Part shown: positions 10,762-23,900 of the stretch, piece by piece
Layout of the letters: each line of letters opens with the position of its first letter
How positions within the stretch are numbered: position 1 is the first letter of the stretch
Source: Welwitschia mirabilis
Taxonomy: Eukaryota; Gnetophyta; Gnetopsida; Welwitschiales
DNA: 64,000 nt
Assembly (NCBI GenBank): GCA_051453625.1
Contig: JBOZIK010000001.1
Span: 73,456,634 to 73,520,633 of the forward strand
Direction of reading: 5' to 3'
The notes under the pieces: generated by a model
The model's input: the letters and a program-made list of their open reading frames with translations, nothing else
Databases searched by the model: none
Told to the model about the DNA's origin: nothing
Translations under genes and position numbers: made by a program

Positions 10762-13700
10762 ACATAGAGAAAATTTAGGAGTTTGAAAATTTGCTAAATT
10801 CTGAAATATTTAATATCTTAGTAAATCCATCTATAGGATTTTGATGAGTTTCAATATAGTCAATATGAAATTGTCCTTCTTCATAATCATGATAATGTAG
10901 CAAATAAATGAGTTTCAAAATGTCTAGCTTTCTTCCTAGATATTAGGTTATTAAAAGTTTTGATAGTAGCTTGATTGTTTAATATATTTTTGAAATACCC
11001 ACATAAATTTTTAATTCCATGAAGATATTATAGATTGCAATGACTTCTTTTACTCCTTGGCTAATTGCTCAAAATTTAGCTTCCATTATAGAATGGAACG
11101 TTTAATCCTGCTGTTTGCTCATCTTAGTTATAACTGGTTTTTTGAGGTAGATAATATATCCTATTTTTTATTTCTTGGTAAAAAAGTCTTCTCCCTAATC
11201 TGATTCATAGTAAACATGTAAAATATTAGATGATGGACTACACGAGATCGTAGTCTCATGTCTTTCTCAAGTAACAACTGCCTTCATATGAATTTTAGTA
11301 GGGGACTAGTTGAATTAGAATAATACATTAAAAATCATTTATATGTTAGACCTTATGTTTGTTCAAATATTATAACTTTTTTAATATCTGATGGAACTGA
11401 TAAACATCAGCCTTGTTCTAAGAATCATGAAAGAGTTTTATACTACGACTTAGTGTAATTAAATAACCTCTCATATTAAGTAAATAGGACTTATCAAGAA
11501 TGGTATCAAGATATTTCTTTTGAAAAATAGAAATTATTCAATTATCCTATAGATTTTTCATTCCTAGATAATAAGGAGTACTACTCATTTCTAAAAGTTC
11601 AAATTTCTAGAAAAGTATCTTTTGGAACTTCTTATTGATGTTTTTATCCTTTTCTATTATTAATGTATCATCCACATGGAATGCCAAACTTATTACTAAC
11701 ACATCTTTGCAGAACATGATAAATAAATTAGAATCATAAATGGAATTCTTAAAGCCACTTTAAAATAAGAATTTTGTGAACACCTTGTACAAAGTTTACG
11801 GTAATTATTCTAGTCCATATAAAGATTTAGTCAATAAACATACATTATTAGAATAAACTTCAAATCCCTTTGGCTACTTCATATAAATTTCAACATTAAG
11901 TGTTTTATATAAGAAAGTAAAGTAACATCAATTTAGTACAATTTCCAAGATGACTATATTGTCAAATGTAAAAGAATATGGAACATCTTCATTTATGCCA
12001 TTGGAGTAAAGGTTTAAACATAGTTGATTCTTTGAACTTATGAAAAACCTTATGCTATGATCGAAGCCTTGTACCAGTGGATGATCCCATCAACGTGAGT
12101 TTTAATTATTGATACTCAATAATATCCAACAATATGCTTTACATCTTTAGGTCATGGAATTATTTCTTTTATACCATGGCTTATCATTCTATTGTATTCA
12201 TCCTACATAGCTTTCTTCTAATAGGGTTTTATTAATAAAACTTTAGCAGTGATCAACACAATATTTGCTTTATCATAGGAACACATGAATTTGTTCTTTT
12301 CTCTAAGTTGTTAAAGCATTTTATGTATTTTTACCTAATCCTTTTTATTTCCCACATTAATATCCATATGTTTATGCTCACTAGCCTTCTATTTTATGGC
12401 ATAAATTTAATCTATAAACTTGATTTTATAGGATTTCTACTTGCAAGCTTGAATGATAAGGCCATTCAAGTATTGATTCACATTCCATTCTAGGTAAGTC
12501 ATCTATTAGTGACATGGATTCTATCTCTTCATTGTTATTGGATGAATTCATCATCTCTTCTAGGATGTCCTCACTAGGTCTACTAGTACTAAGTGCCTAA
12601 TTACTATACTATAGTTAAAAAAAGTTTCATGAGTTAGCTATGATATTATGGCCAATAGTGTTATCATTATAGATGATATATCTAAATTCTTCTATCTTAT
12701 TTATGTCTAGATTATAAATGTGATAGATATTTGAAGTTTTAAAATAAATAAATAACATTCTAACATTTAACCAAATAAAACACTTATTGACAGGATGCTT
12801 ATAAATAAAAAACTTACAACCAAAGATCTTCAATTTACTACGGTTCAGTTTTCAACTATACCATATGCTAAAAAAAGTCTTTTTATTAATACTTCTGGTG
12901 GGAAGCCTATTGGAGAGGAATGTGATAGTGTTTAATGCTTTGCCCTCTCTCTTGATATCCAACCCTTCCTATAAATGTAAATAAGGGGACATCTCTTTTA
13001 AAATGTAGTTCTTTGGTTTTGCAACATTATTCTAACATGGTGCGTACGGTGCTGTTGTTTGAAGTTTAATGTCTTTCTTAACTAGAAAATCTTGAAACTT
13101 CTTTTCCACATACTCACAACCATTATTAGTCCTCATCTAAGTAATCTTATGTTCAATCATAGTTTGAACATGTTTTTGGAACTCATAAAATTTCTGTGAA
13201 ATATCAAATTTATGTCTTAATATATAGACCAAGGAGTATCAAGAATAATTGCTAATAATAAGCATATAAAACGTGTGATCTCCTCTCATCATATTCTACC
13301 CACATGATCTAAGGTTAGAATGTATTAGTTTGAGAGGTCTTGAGCTTCTTCTGTTAACTAAACTTGGTTGTGTGATGATTATTTGTTTTGCTTTCATATA
13401 ACACTTATGTTTATGAAAGTTCTTAACGTTACTCAGTCCTCCAACTATATAATTGTTTACAGTGATCATTTCTTTATAATAAATATGGCCTGGTATCTTA
13501 TTTTATATTTTTGTTTATTCAATTTATGTAATTAATATCTTATCTAATTGGAACTAGTACATTCTTCTAATAATCAAGGTTATTAAATAATAGTTTCATC
13601 CTTAATCACTTCAACCATCTACCCTCCTTGACAACACATAATAGTATATTATTTTTAGAGTAGTGACTGAGAGATAAGATTATATTTTAGATCTATTAAA

Positions 13701-14912
13701 TATTAAACATTAGATCATGTTGAAAAATTACTAGAACTTGTAAGTGTAATGGTACTAACACCATAGAAAGTTATTAATCCTCATTAGCATTTTGTGCTAT
13801 TATTCCACTCATTTCTTGGTAATTAGTTAAATATTTTTTATTGTTACAAACATATCTAATGTTATCAAAATCTAATTACCAATCAATATAATCATAAAAA
13901 TAAGTATCTACATTAATATTATTAATGTTATTAGTAACAATATCATATAATACATTCACTTTCTTATCATCAGAGGATTCTTTAGTGTTTTTCTCTTTAT
14001 TATTACTATTTTTAATTTTTCTCTTTTTCTATTCCAGGAAATAGATGATCTTTTTCTTTTAGATGCAGTCGTCATTATATGCCTTGCAATATTCTCTAAA
14101 GTTGTGGTCATCTCCTCCATAGTTAAATCACTTCCCTTTAAATTATCATTTCATGCTCTATATTTCTAGTATAATTGTTATGAATTAGGTTCTCTTCACT
14201 TTTTTCTCTTAACTATATAACATTCCTAATACTATTTTATAAGGTATGGGTTAGAGCATCTCTTGAACCTCGACAGTGCATTTGAATGATACACATTTTG
14301 AAGATAAGGAATTAAGAAGAAACTGCTTCATATCACATTCATTGAGGTTCCATTCCTGGTCCAAAATTTGTTTCTTTAGATATGTTAGTTTTTGTACCAT
14401 TTTTTATAATGGTTGTAATGGATTATATGCCAATATTTCTAGTTCTCTCATCAAGTTCTGATACTTGCATTATTTCTTACATCATAAATTTCTCTTAATT
14501 TATACTACATCTATTTCATAGTTCACTCTTTTGGCACATTAGTTGTAATTCTTGAATTCATGGTTTGAAAAATCACTAGCTTAACATGACTATTTAAAAT
14601 CTTTATATCCATATTTGTTGTATCTAGTTTTAATGAAATAAGAAGATTAATTCCTTTTGCACTTAAATACATCTCAATAAATTTACTCCAGGTCTAAAAA
14701 TTTTTTTATCCTTTCATGATTCTATCAAGAACAATGGAAATTTGAATCTCATAACTTTGCATTTCTTTTGAAGGTAATAAGAGAACAAGTAATGGACCAT
14801 ATGACTACTCTAATTTTTTTGATTTTTGCTATAGTTCTATTATAATCTGTGTCAACTCTTTCACATTATAGCTATAGATGTTACTACTTGTTCTATCATT
14901 GTTGAATGCCAT
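10762..14912 (-). pseudogene. Degenerate copia gag-pol
   Basis: Gag begins at ATG 14,912-14,910 (MAFNNDRTSS). Integrase C-terminal motifs lie at about 12,900-12,640: INKKTFFSIWY, then LKIFGCKFF, matching the copia pattern that ends in a KVFGC-like segment. The RT active site is retained as LAFHVDDTLIIEKD near 11,670 (usually YVDD). RNase H ends with SQGVKEVI near 11,060 and DGFTKIL near 10,825. The longest open piece is only 68 codons (12,627-12,833). Stops are frequent and mostly explainable as C-to-T changes of CAA, CAG or CGA codons. No protein can be made. Confidence 0.8.
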
Positions 14913-14961
14913 CTTTTAATTTCAAAGAATTTTTACTAGCATCCTAGATCTTAGTAGGTTA

Positions 14962-14973
14962 GCTTTACTATCA
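14962..14973 (-). other. Primer-binding site of the copia element
   Basis: Minus strand reads TGATAGTAAAGC directly after the ...TTACA end of the 5' LTR. It matches 8 of 12 bases of TGGTATCAGAGC, the complement of the initiator tRNA-Met 3' end used by many plant copia elements. Confidence 0.65.
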
Positions 14974-15087
14974 TGTAAGTGAATTATCACTTTATAATGA
15001 ATTAGAAATATTCTAGCTATTTAAATAGATGAAAAGTCACTAGTAAACAGACATATCATTACATAAATAATTAGCTATATGCTAACA
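14974..15087 (-). repeat. 5' LTR of the copia element
   Basis: 114-bp copy starting TGTTAGC and ending CTTACA in element orientation, with the AATAA target copy just outside at 15,088-15,092. It pairs with 10,636-10,749. Confidence 0.87.
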
Positions 15088-15092
15088 AATAA

Positions 15093-15696
15093 TGATAATA
15101 CTATGATTATTTTATACACAAGATTAAAATATTATTTAAATAAATATAAAATTAAAAATAAAGTATTATTTCATGTTAGAAAATCATGTTGATTTTGTAT
15201 ATGTAAAATTTTATTTAGTGATTAAAGTCAATTCATATTGTAATTAGCTTTATCTAGTCAATACCAATAACATTTGTTTCTTAGTAAACATAGTAATAAC
15301 GTTCCTTTTAATAATAGATGCTAGAAATATTTATGATATCATAAAGAAATGATTTTGAAAATGTACTTTATTTTAAAAAATAAAAACAATTCATTTTTAT
15401 CCTCTTATTGTATATTTTCACAACAAAGACAAGAATTTATGGGGGCTACTAATAATGGCGTTAATAAAATTTCATAACTAAGATTAAAAATATATAATTG
15501 AAAGTAAAACTAAAACTAAATTTTTACTATGTCTAAAGACCCAAAAAATCTATTAGATAGAGGAAATGTTCATGTAGTGAAATACAAATATATATTTAAT
15601 AAATTAGCCAACAATCACTAGATGCAACATGAAAAAATCAAAGAGATTTCTTGTAAGAGTATTAAAATTTTTCTTATAAGTTTTGTAGCAACACAA
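15093..15696. other. AT-rich DNA, nothing recognised
   Basis: No domain, repeat or RNA gene could be supported. It ends at a 26-base N-gap (15,697-15,722). Confidence 0.5.
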
Positions 15697-15722
15697 NNNN
15701 NNNNNNNNNNNNNNNNNNNNNN

Positions 15723-16230
15723 AGGACTTCTAGATTATAGAATTTGCATGCTTGCTCTTATTTGGGCATGCTATTCCATCTTCCACTTTCGATTTTGAGG
15801 TAATGTGAACTTAATCAAACTTTATTAATAAGGTTGCGTGTATTGAATGGGATTTTTGCTTTGAGATAGTGGATTGGTAAATCAATTTAATTATAGTGAA
15901 TATGCTCAAAATAAAGCTTCCTCTTATTTTATACATTTGTCCATAATTTTATTAGGACATGCTTCTTTATGAAACTATAAAGCTTACTATAATTGGTTTG
16001 GACATTCTCTAAAGAAATATCCCTTTTTTTAATTAGGACATGTTGTTCAGCTTCAAGGGCTCTTAGATTACATAATATGCATGTTCGCTCTTCTCTGGGC
16101 ATGCTATTCCATCTTCCACTTTTGATTCTGAAACAATGTAAACTTAGTTAAACTTTACTAATAAGGATGCACATCTTCATTAGGATTTTTGCTCTGAGAT
16201 AGTGGATTAGTGAACCAAACTATGAAGATC
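15723..16230. repeat. Tandem repeat, ~332-bp period, about 1.5 units
   Basis: The segment 15,723-15,890 recurs at about 16,055-16,222. Shared landmarks are GGGCATGCTATTCCATCTTC, then TTTACTAATAAGG-like, then GAGATAGTGGATT. The intervening 165 bases complete the period. The 26-base N-gap at 15,697-15,722 sits exactly where the preceding unit would continue, so a longer satellite-like array may be collapsed there. No coding potential is seen. Confidence 0.7.
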
Positions 16231-16501
16231 ATTTATAGATAATCATCTTTATAGATCAAAAAATAAATTTAATATATAATAGTCAGAACTAATCTTTATT
16301 TAAAGTATTAGATATTAGATTCATAACCTCCACTTAGAAAAATTAAAAATAATGCTATTTAATCATAATTTATTATATTATAATACAAAGAAATAATATT
16401 ATATGGGAATAACCTTTATTTAAAGAACTATGTATTAGATTCATCACTAATACTTTAAAAAATTTAATAATACTTATTGTTGAATAATCATATATTACAT
16501 C

Positions 16502-17056
16502 ATTATTAATGTGGATTCTCTTCGTTAGGCTTGGAAGAGACAACAATGCCTAATTTTCAAGGTGAGGTTGTGAACTTATTTTTTAGGATGGTTAGAGAAT
16601 TTTTCCCTTAAGGTATAAATTAAATAAGGAAGAGGGTTAGAGTAATGAACAATGCCTAGCTAGTAGATCCTTACCAAAAACAGAATGAATAAACAAAGTA
16701 GGAAAAAAGGGTAAGGGTAGAGGTAGAAAAAAGAAAGGACTCCCACAAGAAAGGATGTATCCTCTTGATTATTCCAAGCTCTTCCAAAGATAGAGAAACT
16801 TGAGTAGGTTTTCTCTATGGGATTAGAGGATCCTAACAGGTCTTCTCTCAGGGACTAGTCTGTGAGATAGGGTGAGGTTCGAATAGGAAGGCAACATACA
16901 CCTGGGGTAAGATCTTCCTTTGAGGGATAAATGGTATAGATTCCTCTTCAATAAAAGATGTTACCTTGAATTAAGTCCTCAATTCGCTATCTCTAAGGTA
17001 CTCTTAGATACAAGTCTCATGATGTAAAGGAGAAGCTTTCTTTATTACTAGTACAA
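16502..17056 (-). repeat. T1 3' LTR, distal part (split by T2)
   Basis: Aligns in the same orientation with 44,361-44,905. Shared landmarks include AACAATGCCTA, AACAGAATGAATAAACAAAG, AGGGATAAATGGTATA and GTCTCATGATGTAAA. Homology stops at about 17,056, where T2 begins, and resumes at 29,787. Confidence 0.8.
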
Positions 17057-18673
17057 TATGAATAATATATTTTATGGATAATTATGTGTTAAAAAACATA
17101 GAATTAATATTTATTTTACATAAATAATAGCAATTATCTTTCATATTGAGGCATTACTTTATAATTATAATTTAGGATTACACATTGATTATAGTACTTA
17201 ACAATTAAGGAAAATAGTATTACATGTTATAAGTTTATGTGCACTTAAAGGATATTGACAAGTATCACAACAATTAGTAATGAAGAATATCATGGAAAGA
17301 AAGGAAAAAAAACTCCTTACATGCAAATACCACATGGCAAGTGGAGGTAAAATTTATTCCAACTTCCTTAAATTCACACATAACGTGTGATAATGTACTT
17401 TCTTAATATAAGAGGAGTTGGTATTCATTCTTGTATAAGTGTCCTCCCTCTAAGTACCTAAAGAATAGTATAAAAATAACCTAGATCCAATGTTATAGGA
17501 TCTTTAACACACCTTGCATNNNNNNNNNNNNNNNNNNNNNNNNNNNNNNNNNNNNNNNNNNNNNNNNNNNNNNNNNNNNNNNNNNNNNNNNNNNNNNNNN
17601 NNNNNNNNNNNNNNNNNNNNNNNNNNNNNNNNNNNNNNNNNNNNNNNNNNNNNNNNNNNNNNNNNNNNNNNNNNNNNNNNNNNNNNNNNNNNNNNNNNNN
17701 NNNNNNNNNNNNNNNNNNNNNNNNNNNNNNNNNNNNNNNNNNNNNNNNNNNNNNNNNNNNNNNNNNNNNNNNNNNNNNNNNNNNNNNNNNNNNNNNNNNN
17801 NNNNNNNNNNNNNNNNNNNNNNNNNNNNNNNNNNNNNNNNNNNNNNNNNNNNNNNNNNNNNNNNNNNNNNNNNNNNNNNNNNNNNNNNNNNNNNNNNNNN
17901 NNNNNNNNNNNNNNNNNNNNNNNNNNNNNNNNNNNNNNNNNNNNNNNNNNNNNNNNNNNNNNNNNNNNNNNNNNNNNNNNNNNNNNNNNNNNNNNNNNNN
18001 NNNNNNNNNNNNNNNNNNNNNNNNNNNNNNNNNNNNNNNNNNNNNNNNNNNNNNNNNNNNNNNNNNNNNNNNNNNNNNNNNNNNNNNNNNNNNNNNNNNN
18101 NNNNNNNNNNNNNNNNNNNNNNNNNNNNNNNNNNNNNNNNNNNNNNNNNNNNNNTATCATCAGTTTATTTATCATTGTATAAGCATTATATTTCTAAAAA
18201 TAATATGATTGTATTAATATTTTATTTTATCATTTATTACATATTGTAGATATGAAAAGTTATCTTTTAGAATGATATTTTACTTTGTTTACATGCTCAA
18301 AAGTATTGTGACTAATACATTTCTTGAAAAAGTAATAATTTTATCTTATCTTACTCCTATATCTATTACTAAGTATTAGAATATTATAGTGCTTAGAAAT
18401 AAGAGCTATCCAACATTGTTTTACTATTGTTCTTACATTACATAACCCCCTAATATTATATTTTATATGCATAACTAGTTAGGTAAATTAAACAAGTACT
18501 TCTAATAACTAATCTTAACAAGTCTTGTAGAGATATTAGTTTCTACAAAAAAGTGATTTTTAGTGACATAAATTATAGAGATAGATAAAGACGTTATACT
18601 TAAAAGTAAACTAGGTCCTTTAAGGCCTTCCCTTAAATAAAATATATTTATGATTATTCTATGAGATTAAGGT
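17057..18673 (+). repeat. T2 5' LTR (with a 635-base N-gap)
   Basis: Matches 28,711-29,786 at roughly 80-85% by eye. Landmarks include ATAATAGCAATTATCTTTC, GTGTCCTCCCTCTAA, a TATA-like AGTATAAAAATAAC and CTTACTCCTATATCTA. The gap 17,520-18,154 corresponds to only about 85 bases (29,181-29,265) in the other LTR. Confidence 0.8.
17520..18154. other. 635-base N-gap inside the T2 5' LTR
   Basis: Flanks align to 29,180 and 29,266 of the intact T2 LTR. Only about 85 bases are expected, so either the gap is oversized or about 550 bases are inserted here. Confidence 0.75.
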
Positions 18674-18690
18674 TTGATGCTAGAAGGAGG
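18674..18690 (+). other. T2 primer-binding-site-like sequence
   Basis: TTGATGCTAGAAGGAGG directly follows the left LTR. T1 carries the related TAGTACTAGAAGGAAG in the same relative position, so both elements appear to use the same primer tRNA type. Confidence 0.55.
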
Positions 18691-21600
18691 ATCAATATTT
18701 AAGTTATCTAGGCCATCTTGGAGTCCATCTAGGATAGTTTAACATTTTTCTAGTTGCTATTTGCTATTTATTTAAAAACGATTATCACTAGTATACTTTT
18801 GAATAGGATATTTTTGTTGTAGGATAAGGCCATCTTTAAGTAAATGAATAGATACCTATGCCGCCACAAAAGATTTAGAAACATTAATGAAGTTGTATTG
18901 AGCTACAAAGAAAAACGGACCTATTGATAATGGCACAAATCTAAAAGTATTGAAGGGCTATATTGAAAAGAGGATGAATATTTTAATTTAGCTCATTTAT
19001 AAGTAAATCATAATACTTTGTAGCTCCTCAGTCATAGAAACTTCTAATAAAATTCAAAATATAAATACTTTTAACATTTCTATCTTTAAGGATAAAAAGA
19101 CTAAAGGGCCAAAAGTGTATGAGTACTGCTATGAGAATAACCATTAGTCCATAAAATCTCCATAGATGTAAGGATTTATTAAATGGCTAGATATTAATGA
19201 GATTAATTATAATCCAAAAAAATCCCCTTATGTAAGAAAAAAAACCTTACCCATGCTAGCTTAGAAAATGAGTGAATAGGAAAAAAAACTCAATTCAAAA
19301 ATTTATGCCATCCCAAAGATAGCAGTAATATGATTACTTTAGAAATTGAAGGAATAGGGAGTTTAGTAGTCAAAATTTTAAAAAACCTATTATTATCATA
19401 GATTAACCTCAACTAAAACTAAGAGATTCTAGATGCAAACAATTGCTACTAGATTAGGAAAAACTTTTGGTAATGCTTCGTTACCTAAGAAAAGAGACAA
19501 AGTAGTGGAAAATGAAAAAGTAAAAGAGAAGAAATTAAAAAGAGAGTAAACGATATATTACCTCTTACAATGAGAAGTAAAATGATAGGAAACCCTTCAA
19601 AGAAGAAGTAAAGAGATTGAAAATATTTTACTAAAGCCTTAAAAGATACTTCTATCTCTCTAATTAAAATGCTGAAAGATATTCTTCTTTACTAGAAATA
19701 AATGAGAACTCTTTGTAGGAAGGAAAAGAATAAGAATAAGAGAAATAAAATAAGAGCAGATAATAAAAAATCAAAAATTGGGATGACTAAGAATGACCAA
19801 GTATCATAAGCTTTTACATAGAACTCATAAGAAAACAAATTGAAAGTTCTAATGGCTCTGGGATATTAGTGATGAATATTAAAGAATATATTATTCCTTG
19901 ATTAAAAGATGAGGTTTAATGGTTATCATCTAGAAGTTTATATCAAAGGAGAATATAAAAATTGAAGTAAACTTTGTCTAAAAATGAAAAATAGTAGAGA
20001 AGAATGTGAGTAATATCCATTTGTATTAAGCAAATTTAAAGAGGAATGTAACAACCACAAAGAAATAAATTTATCATCTCCATTAGAGGAGGTTAAAAGT
20101 AATAAATCGGAATAGGAAAGATGAATTAAATGAATATACCTTAGAGGAGATAAAAGATAAGTCCCATAACAACCAATAATTTACTCCATAAATTTGAAAA
20201 TAATGAGTTAGAAATGATGGCAAAAGATTTCTACAAGTGTCAACTAAAACATTGACAAATAAGAAAACTTAAAAGAATGATATTGAGAAATAATTTTAAA
20301 CACTTAAAAAATGTTCCAAAATTATTTATGCATTAAGATAAATAAGATATTTAAAAGAGATAATTGTAGTATGTTAAAATATCTGATTTATAAAATCATG
20401 AAAATATTAGAAGTTATAGACATAAAATTAAAACATCTAATTGAAGTAAGTATTTTTGATGACATAGGTAAAAATAAAATAGAAGAATTATTTTCAAAAA
20501 AAAAAAAAAAAAGATGAAAGAAGTAAGATATGCCTATCTTGGATAAAAATAAATAAAGTCTATTAATGAAAAATTTAAAAAAAATAATATGAATAAAAAC
20601 ATAAAAATTTATCTTAACGTATTTTAATAGGCATATCTAAATAAAGAGATCTTAAATAAAAATAAAATAAAAATTAGTAGCCATATTCTGATTCAACATC
20701 ATAAGTGTTTTAACGTTGAGCTTTATCTTTTATATTTCAAGTTTTTGAGACATGTTACTTTAGTTTACTTAATTTTTTTCAAACCATATGTTACACTCTA
20801 AATAAATTTTACACTAATTTGATAGGTTTACTTTAAAATAACTTAAGTAAAGTTTAGCTTATATTAGAACTCATACGAATGCAATATAGAATATATTAAG
20901 GGTCATATTCTATTGAATCCATAATTTTGATGAAAAAGAAAAATCATTACTCAAAACATGTGAGTCTCTAAATGGTAATTAGAATAATCTAGTTCACCTC
21001 TATTGCCAACTAGCTATTTAACTAGTGGAAAACATAACATTATGGGTTATGTGATTATTTTTATATCAACTACATGTTTAGTCTAACTCTAAGATTTATG
21101 CACCATGTGTCAATAGCTTTTATATTCAACTATAAGGCTAAACCCAAAATCAAATAAGTACATTGTCCTGCCCCAAGTACACTAAGGCAAATATTCCCAA
21201 GAGAGGGGCCTTTGGTAGTGTAATATTAGAGCTGTGGAAACTCCACTAAAGGGTTAGATAGTCAGGATCTAGTCTGAAGTTAGACTTATAGGTTTCTGCT
21301 CTTTCAATAGTGGTTGGATTTTTCTTAATGTATTTTTAAGTGTTTCTACACACTACTAATGGATAAAAGAAATAAAAATTACACAAGGATAATCATGCTT
21401 TAGTTGTCATTTGATGCATGATTAGTAACAAATGTTTTTATTAGATATATGTAGTTCATCTTAAGCCTTCACTTAATTTTTTTTAAAAAAAAAAGAAGGA
21501 GAGAGATAGAAAACAGCGGGGGAGGAGGGGAAAAGAAGGTGGGGGAAAGAGAGAACATACTCTAATAATCCTTTCATGTGTATATATTCATTCCCTCATT

Positions 21601-22029
21601 CATGATGCACATGTTGTTGAGTTATAGGCTAAATTTTTACAATTTCTTATAAACTAGATTTGTATGATATACATTAGTTGTCATAGGAAGTCGAAACTAA
21701 ACTACAATCTAAGACTTAGGATTTGATCATTAAATTTCATTTAAAGAATTATTCAGAAATCTTTAATCTTACTAGAAGGACTAGTGGATTGATGATTATG
21801 GCTCTTAATATCTAACTTATTTCATTCTTATTTACTAAATTGTTGACAAGTTAGTTATTGAAATAACATAATAGTTAGTATTTTACATAGTGAGTAAATT
21901 AATTCATATCTTATGTTATACAAATTATTTCAAGAAGGTAAATCCATTTATAATATCATTTACTAAAATATCTTTTTAATATTGAATTGGATGTGTTCCT
22001 TTGGCTTTGGCTATTAATGTAACCTAAAT
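18691..22029 (+). pseudogene. T2 internal region, decayed (possible gag)
   Basis: Plus strand at 19,115-19,162 reads YEYCYENNH*SIKSP, resembling a CCHC zinc knuckle in which the first and last cysteines have mutated. Lysine- and glutamate-rich reading follows to about 20,510. The longest open piece is 68 codons at 20,311-20,517, ending in a poly-A run, with no recognised domain. I treat the segment as a likely gag/leader remnant, placed by its position after the PBS rather than by clear homology. Confidence 0.35.
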
Positions 22030-22041
22030 AAAGTATTTTAA

Positions 22042-22106
<65 letters not shown>

Positions 22107-22117
22107 AAGTATTTTAA

Positions 22118-22196
<79 letters not shown>
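22030..22196. repeat. (TACATA)n / (AT)n microsatellite in two blocks
   Basis: Two blocks each begin AAAGTATTTTAAATATACAT (22,030 and 22,106, period 76) and continue as TACATA hexamers. The second block ends in CACACA and AT repeats. The whole block was duplicated along with its unique start, as expected for slippage or unequal exchange. Confidence 0.9.
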
Positions 22197-22197
<1 letters not shown>

Positions 22198-22435
22198 TAA
22201 AAAATATATAAATAATAATAATAAATCAAACCCATTCTAAAATATGTTTTACAATGGTTTTGAAATAAAATGAGACTACTATTGAGGTATAAGGAAATGA
22301 ATGATCTTTGGAAACCAAACATACTTTTAGGATATTTAATGATGAAAGGCTTGGATTTGTACATGAACATTCTATAATTATAAGAGCAAATTGACTTTAT
22401 ATATAGGCTTTGGTATTAAAATTTGAGCTTTTGTA

Positions 22436-23900
22436 ATATCCAATATTTATAATCAACTTTTGCAAATAACACTACTTTAATTAAAATAAAATATATAAGA
22501 GGAAATCAAAATGTACATGATTTGTCTTAATTCAATGAGTAAGCATTCCAAGAAAATAAATTAATTAATGTATTTTTCAAGGTTTATGCCTTAGAAAATG
22601 TTTACATCAAATTTAATTTAATCTTCATAAAAACTCAAAGCTGAATAGTTGCATCAAGACTTTCAATGTCCAAGATTCTAAATAATTTTTAATGTTTTAA
22701 AGACTCAACTAGTTTAATTATTGCATGCATTTATTTTTGATTTCCAGTGTTATAATTTTACCATGAAAAATTTTATGCTATAATTCCTCAAATTTCATAG
22801 TAGTTATAATATTACCTTTGTTAAAAATTCTTAATGATTTAATTATGATTCTTTAGAGGTTAAATTATTCTAATTCTTACACTATTATCTATTTAAACTG
22901 GATGTTTTGAAAATTCCTTATTATGTGATTTATTTTAGATTACATATGAAGAATTGTTATTTATTATTATGATATTAATGCACCTAGTGGCTTAGTAAGG
23001 AATTGAATAAGGGGGTTATAAAATCCCTACCACTTTCACCACTTGACTACCCTTATTTATGATGGTGTCTTTTCATATTCTCATATCCTTTTATATTCCA
23101 CATCCTCAGCTATAAACAAGATCCTCTTCTCCTCTTATGTTGTATCTTGAGAATCTTTCACTACTAAACTTTGGAGCTTGGATAAGCCTTGGAACCTTAG
23201 AGCCTTGGAATCTTCAGAAGTTCTCAAATCTTCATTTTAATTTGGATATGGTTTTATGGTCTTCATTTCATTCTTATATGGTTCTTGGTTTTACATTTAT
23301 TTTCTTACATGATTCTTATCTTTTGCATCTTGAATAGTCTTTATATTTAAATGATTTCAGTACTCGTGTAATTCTTGTTAAGTTGTTCTTGCATATTAAT
23401 GAAGTTTACATTTAGACTACATACTCCTCATGTTAGTATTATCTTAGATACCTTGTAGTACAACCCTTTCCATATTGTCTAAGTCTTATGACAAGTTGTT
23501 TATTTGACTTATTTTGATTATTGATCTTAGCTGATGATTTTTAAATAAGAAACCTAAAACTAGATAGGATAATTAGTTGTTTGAACTTCAAGGAGTGATA
23601 CTCTCTGAAGGAATTTTAAGGCCATGGGATCAAACTTCTAGGATAAATAGGAAAAATGTGACCAATTTACCATTTATCTCTCTTAGATTGTGTGCAACTG
23701 GATTATTAGAATCTATTATGGATTGATTTGTTCATCTTTGTAAGTTGTAATCTATTATATCTTATGGTTGACTTTTGAGATATGATGTCAATATGATAGT
23801 TATGTTATCTTGAAAATAAAGGAGTATTTATTTTCTCTTGTATTTAAACATTATGTGAGTTATTTATCTTCTTTACCTTCAAAACTTACTTAAGGATGTA
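22436..23900 (+). repeat. D0: Del/Tekay-like LTR, partial
   Basis: Begins TGTAATATCCAATATTT, the type of start seen in Del/Tekay chromovirus LTRs. It shares with D1 (40,022 onward) the start, the CACCACTT-rich segment (23,028), a TATA-like TATAAACAAGATCC (23,111) and the TATGGTCTTCATTTCATTC segment (23,256). It runs into the N-gap at 23,901-24,526, so its 3' end is unknown. No matching second LTR or chromovirus genes are seen, so a solo LTR inside T2 is most likely. Confidence 0.55.

Larger units (their letters stand above)
10636..15087 (-). mobile_element. Complete but dead Ty1/copia retrotransposon with 114-bp LTRs
   Basis: Two direct repeats of exactly 114 bases (10,636-10,749 and 14,974-15,087) align without gaps at about 80% identity. 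They are flanked by the 5-base target duplication AATAA (10,631-10,635 and 15,088-15,092). On the minus strand a degenerate PBS (TGATAGTAAAGC, compared with TGGTATCAGAGC of initiator tRNA-Met) immediately follows the 5' LTR. A polypurine tract AAGGAGGGGAG precedes the 3' LTR. Between them lie gag, integrase, RT and RNase H in copia order. Pervasive stops and about 20% LTR divergence show an old insertion. The LTRs are unusually short. Confidence 0.88.

Noticed and set aside
21956-22177. 73-codon minus-strand ORF of repeated CI and VY
   Set aside because: Translation of a TACATA microsatellite.
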